A DNA stretch of 64,000 nt from Tigriopus japonicus (Eukaryota; Arthropoda; Copepoda; Harpacticoida; Harpacticidae). Made by a program: the position numbers and the translations under genes. The stretch lies in contig JAAGOF010000071.1 of the NCBI GenBank assembly GCA_010645155.1, positions 803,106 through 867,105 on the forward strand. Reading direction: 5' to 3'. Of this stretch, positions 60,301 to 64,000 are shown piece after piece; positions within the stretch are counted from its first letter, which is position 1; each line of letters starts with the position of its first letter. The notes below the pieces were generated by a model. That model saw only the letters and a list, made by a program, of their open reading frames with translations, searched no databases and was not told where the DNA came from.

Positions 60301-63130
60301 TTCCCCATCCAATACAATCGGATCTCCGATTCGTATCCTATCTTTTGGAAACCAAAAGGAAGTGGGTGGTGCATAGAAGTGCACTTCTTCTCTTCAAAGA
60401 ACCATTGGAAACAGACCTGAATGACAATAAATCAAAACCAGGCCACGAGGAAAAAAGCCGCTCTTGTCACATTTTAGAACGCGTTCCACGACTCTCTGTG
60501 GACCTCTTTAGGACCATTTTATGGATATGCTTTTGAGTACAGAATTGCTTTCCCAACTTAAGCGAAGATACCATTAAATGAAAGGATGTTGGCAACGTTT
60601 CAAATTCCGAACACATCCTTCGGACACGAGGTACCAAAAAGAACTCGAAGTGAGTACAAAGTTGGACCAAGAACGTCTATCTCCTAAAACTTTAGCACCC
60701 GGTTAGAAAAGCAGCCTATTTCAAGATGGCATCTGACGTCAACGTTCTTCTTGAAGCTCGAAAGATCCGCTAAAAATGCATTTCAAACTTTTCAAGCTAA
60801 TAGCTAAAATCAGAGCATATTTAGGAGATTGTTTCTTTTTGCGTTGCTCTTCCTGAACTTTCTGGTTATCGTATCCCAAAAAAAGAACTTCATCGTTCAA
60901 GCCTGATATTTTCGTTCTTCTCAGTGTTTCATTAGAAAATACCTCGTAAACAAGAGCGACTGCTTTGCTCTTTTATGTCCAGAAGAATGACTCCTGCTGA
61001 GTGCGGAACAATCTTAAGCCTCCAAAACTCAAAGTAAATCGTTTCAAGATGAACGAATCGCTTCTCTTCGTTTCCTAACTCGTCTCAAAGCACACTTACC
61101 TTAATTACCATGTAAATGTGTCATGTTTGCTTACCTGTTAGCTTTCCAGACGATGGTACATAACGAAGGGAAAGGCAGAGATCTCCCAAATACTGGTTGC
61201 TACCATCATCCACTGGCGCCAAATCTTTCCACTCTTCGATAGGAGCTGCCAGATCCACAGAGTTCAAAGGAAGTTGAAGCTCACCTACATCACGGAACAA
61301 AAGATAAACTCGAATTTAGACAAAGAGACAGAGACTCAAAGACAAGCGGAATGGTGTGCCCATGAACATAATGGAATAAATGATAAAGGGCATGGGAATG
61401 TCACCACTCCCCGCCCCTTTGTGCCTTTTTGAAGCGATCAAATGCGACAGAAAAAAATGCAAAGGACTCCGAATTTGGAATGGGATGCATCAAGAAGAAG
61501 TAATTCACTCACTCTGCTGATCTGACGAGGAGAATCGATCGTAATCGTACACAGCAAAGACCAAGGTCTTGTCAAAAGTTTCCCTGGAAAGAAAGGTACA
61601 AGAAGATCACACAAACCATCCAAGATATGCACGAACTTCGTTTGTATGCATGGAACATGAAACGTGGATCATGTCGTGTCTCTTGAGGCTCCTAGAGCCA
61701 AAGAGGCATTCCAAACAGAACCATTCATTTCTTTTCTTGTGTGGAATCCATTCATCAAAAGCTAATAAGAATTTAGGTTACGGTCCGTGGAGGAATAATC
61801 TTGCAAATAAACACAAGTCAACGAAGAGAGCGTTCGTTATAATCCCAGCCTTCAGACTTAACGAATGGCCTCTGAAAACAGAGTAATGTCCGTGCGAAAT
61901 CGATCACGGCAATGTTCCTCCATTGCCAAGTGTTTGCATTTTGCAAGCCGACCTAACTCGGTGGTATCGATTTTGGTTTTCGAGACGTGGCACAATTAGG
62001 TAGTGGGAAAGTATTGTAAGCCAAGCCTGTTTTGGAAGTAGCATAGCAGTTTCGCCAACGCTTTCAGCTTAATTGGCAATTTCGAACGAACTTCTGTGTA
62101 TCTCTAATGGGTCTTGGTTGGCTTCATCGACGGACGGTCATCATAAATATAGTGCACTTACACATAAGGAATATTTTTGAAGATGAACGTTTGATCGAAC
62201 TTGGGGTTGAGGTTCTTCCGATGGACTTTGGTTTCATATTTGGGTTTCTTGTCTGGAAGCAAATAGACTTTGACAAATGGATCCGTCAGACCCGTGGACC
62301 AATCTGTGGGTGGGAGATCGGCGCATTCGAGGACCTAAAAATAGGTTCGAGAGTGGTCAGAAATTGGTTGGTGAGTGGTGGAGGTGCTTCTTCTTCAACA
62401 ACGACTACTTCCAATCCAACCAATTGAGGAGGTGTCATGTCAGATACCCTTCTTCCTTCGAAATCCACTCTAAATGGCCTTCAGAAGGCCGACCAACCTT
62501 CAACAATGCTAAGAAAGAAAAGAAGCGGATACTTACCGTGATTTTTAGCTCCTGAGTTGTGAAATCGTATTCCAATTTGTATTTGATCCGACCCTTGTTG
62601 AGTTCTTCTTTCTTCTCATCCGTCTAAAATGCGAACAAGAGAACCAACATAAAACCAAGTCAGAAATAGAGAGACCGATTGTGAAATACGAGAAAGAAAG
62701 TGGATCCGCCATCAAATATTGGATTTGAGCGACGGGAGGGCCAAATAAAATAACATAAAGCCGACCCTTTCAAATGAATGTCAGCCTTTCAGATGAATTC
62801 ATAAGAACATAAACCTCAAGGGGATAAAAATCGACAGTTAGAGCCCTCAGTTTCGGCGGAAGAAAGTCCAAACAAAGATCCTTACATAAATGTTGGCTGT
62901 TTGGTTCGATAGATTGGATTAAGCCAATGGCAGGAAATCATGTAACTTCTTCCTTCCTTACCTCTTCTTCTTTGATTTCTTCATTATCAACGAGAGCGTT
63001 TTCATCATCCTCTTTCTTTAAATCCTTGTCGTCCTTCTTTGGGCGCTTTTTTCGGCAGAACCTCCAAGCACACCAGCCCACCAAGCCCAAAATGGCCAAG
63101 ACTACCAAGGCCAAGATACCAAAGACCATC
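57396..63130 (-). CDS. Syt1: Synaptotagmin 1-type calcium sensor (5' partial)
   Basis: Nine exons join in frame: 62962-63130, 62537-62623, 62162-62334, 61513-61583, 61135-61284, 60081-60169, 59850-59975, 59635-59787 and 57396-57578. Counting from the first Met seen, residues 1-20 are the vesicle-membrane span, with a CRKKRPKK cytoplasmic anchor and a charged linker. C2A spans about 65-185 with Ca ligands D96, D103, D156, D158, S161 and D164. C2B spans about 200-339 with D229, D235, D291, D293 and D299, a polybasic KRIGKKKK strand and the terminal WHVL motif. Synaptotagmin 1 couples calcium entry to vesicle fusion through SNAREs and phospholipids. The last exon (residues 340-399) is a Lys/Asp-rich tail not typical of Syt1. 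The first visible exon starts at an acceptor, so the intravesicular N-terminus is encoded upstream, probably beyond the window. Confidence 0.93.
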
Positions 63131-64000
63131 CTGAGGAAGGGACAAAGAACATGGTACATTGGTGAATGCTAAATTCAAGCCTTTCCATCGACTTCCCAAG
63201 TGGAGGACGTATTTGCATAAGTGGATTAGAGTTAGACGCTTCCGAACGTTTTGGAACAATTTTTGTTCGATGAATTTTCAAATGATGTACATAAAAACGA
63301 TTGGTACAGTTGCAATAGTCATCAAAAGAGTTTGTGTGTGGAAGGCCGAAATATCTTGGCAAACGGAGACAAGGGTAATCCCTTGGATCTGAAGCTCACT
63401 TGGGTGTCTAACATGAAAGAAATTTTTGATAAGTTATGGTTGCCAAAGCTTGGTCTGAGAACGATCCAACGTATTCATCATTACTCATTCTGACACACAG
63501 TACATAACGGGACTTGACTGGCTGTGATCCAAACCATTTCCATCTATTTACGCACACTCACTTTGGCCCTGAAAGCATCAGGCTAATCGTATTTCGGTTA
63601 CTTTTTTCTGAGGTTTCTCATTCGACAAATCCACGTAGGAAGTAAATTAAGTGGTGTGTCTGACTCCGGCAGATATAGGAAAAGATAGGAGAGGGCTCCG
63701 AGGGAAACCTTATGGGAAAACCATTGTGAAAGTCCATCTCAAAATGGTAGCACTTTGGCTAATTACCGAAACTTTTTTTCAAGAAACGCTTCAGAACATT
63801 ACATCGAAGAACGAGTAATTTATGTTCTCTGAAAGTGTAACCCATCGTCATCAAACATGTAAATCATCTGTGCGAGCAACCTTGTGCGAAAGAGGTGGTT
63901 TGAGGTTTCCCTCGATCGTTTTTTCATTCAGTGGCCGATCTGAAGAACCAACCAAGTCCCAGTTTTGTTCAACCATTCTCCATCAGAAATACCGTGCGTC
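63131..64000. other. Probable 5' intron of the synaptotagmin gene
   Basis: It lies upstream (minus strand) of the transmembrane exon, which opens with CTTCCTCAG|GATGG. No N-terminal exon is recognisable before the window ends. Confidence 0.55.

Noticed and set aside
1..64000. CRISPR arrays, operons or prokaryotic signals
   Set aside because: No spaced direct repeats of CRISPR type; genes are intron-bearing and the content is animal.

Overview
The window is eukaryotic, animal and most likely arthropod. Its genes have GT-AG introns. The gene set includes a synaptotagmin, a tropomyosin relative and a latrophilin-type lectin/GPS protein. It also carries arthropod-type TATA/initiator promoters, a non-autonomous hAT-type transposon, a tRNA-derived SINE and decayed non-LTR retrotransposon pieces. 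Base composition and intron sizes would suit a small crustacean such as a copepod, but that is inference. Nothing bacterial or viral was seen.

Layout. From 1 to about 27.4 kb I find no exon I can defend: intergenic or long-intron DNA with microsatellites and one clean 783-bp hAT-type MITE at 11281-12063. From 27.4 to 30.6 kb (+) lies a five-exon gene for a latrophilin-like protein (SUEL lectin, Ser/Thr-rich linker, HormR-like, GAIN/GPS) with one membrane span instead of seven. It converges on a divergent tropomyosin paralogue (-, 30.9-32.3 kb). That gene in turn lies head to head with a 299-residue coiled-coil protein (+, 33.1-36.4 kb).

From 36.3 to 43.8 kb is a rearranged segmental duplication with four small genes for secreted cysteine-rich peptides, A, C, B and D. 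A and B encode the same protein, and C and D encode the same second paralogue. A fifth copy, E, lies at 51.8-52.5 kb. All five share one plan: a TATA box, an initiator 33-34 nt downstream, a tiny 5'UTR exon, an ATG exactly at the start of exon 2, and a terminal exon ending in a conserved Cys block. Copy B dragged along the broken 3' end of the coiled-coil gene, so the A-side arrangement is the parental one. A SINE (35.5 kb) and LINE remnants (46.3-47.8 and 50.9-51.6 kb) flank and intersperse the cluster and share 3' tail sequence.

The right end (-) has a phytanoyl-CoA dioxygenase-family gene (54.6-56.0 kb) and nearly all of a Syt1-type synaptotagmin (57.4-63.1 kb; its first exon(s) are not seen). 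The synaptotagmin has complete Ca-ligand sets in both C2 domains and an unusual Lys/Asp-rich C-terminal tail.

The most promising undescribed system is the cysteine-rich peptide family: a young multicopy locus with a fixed promoter architecture, promoter divergence over identical coding sequence, and signs of gene conversion.
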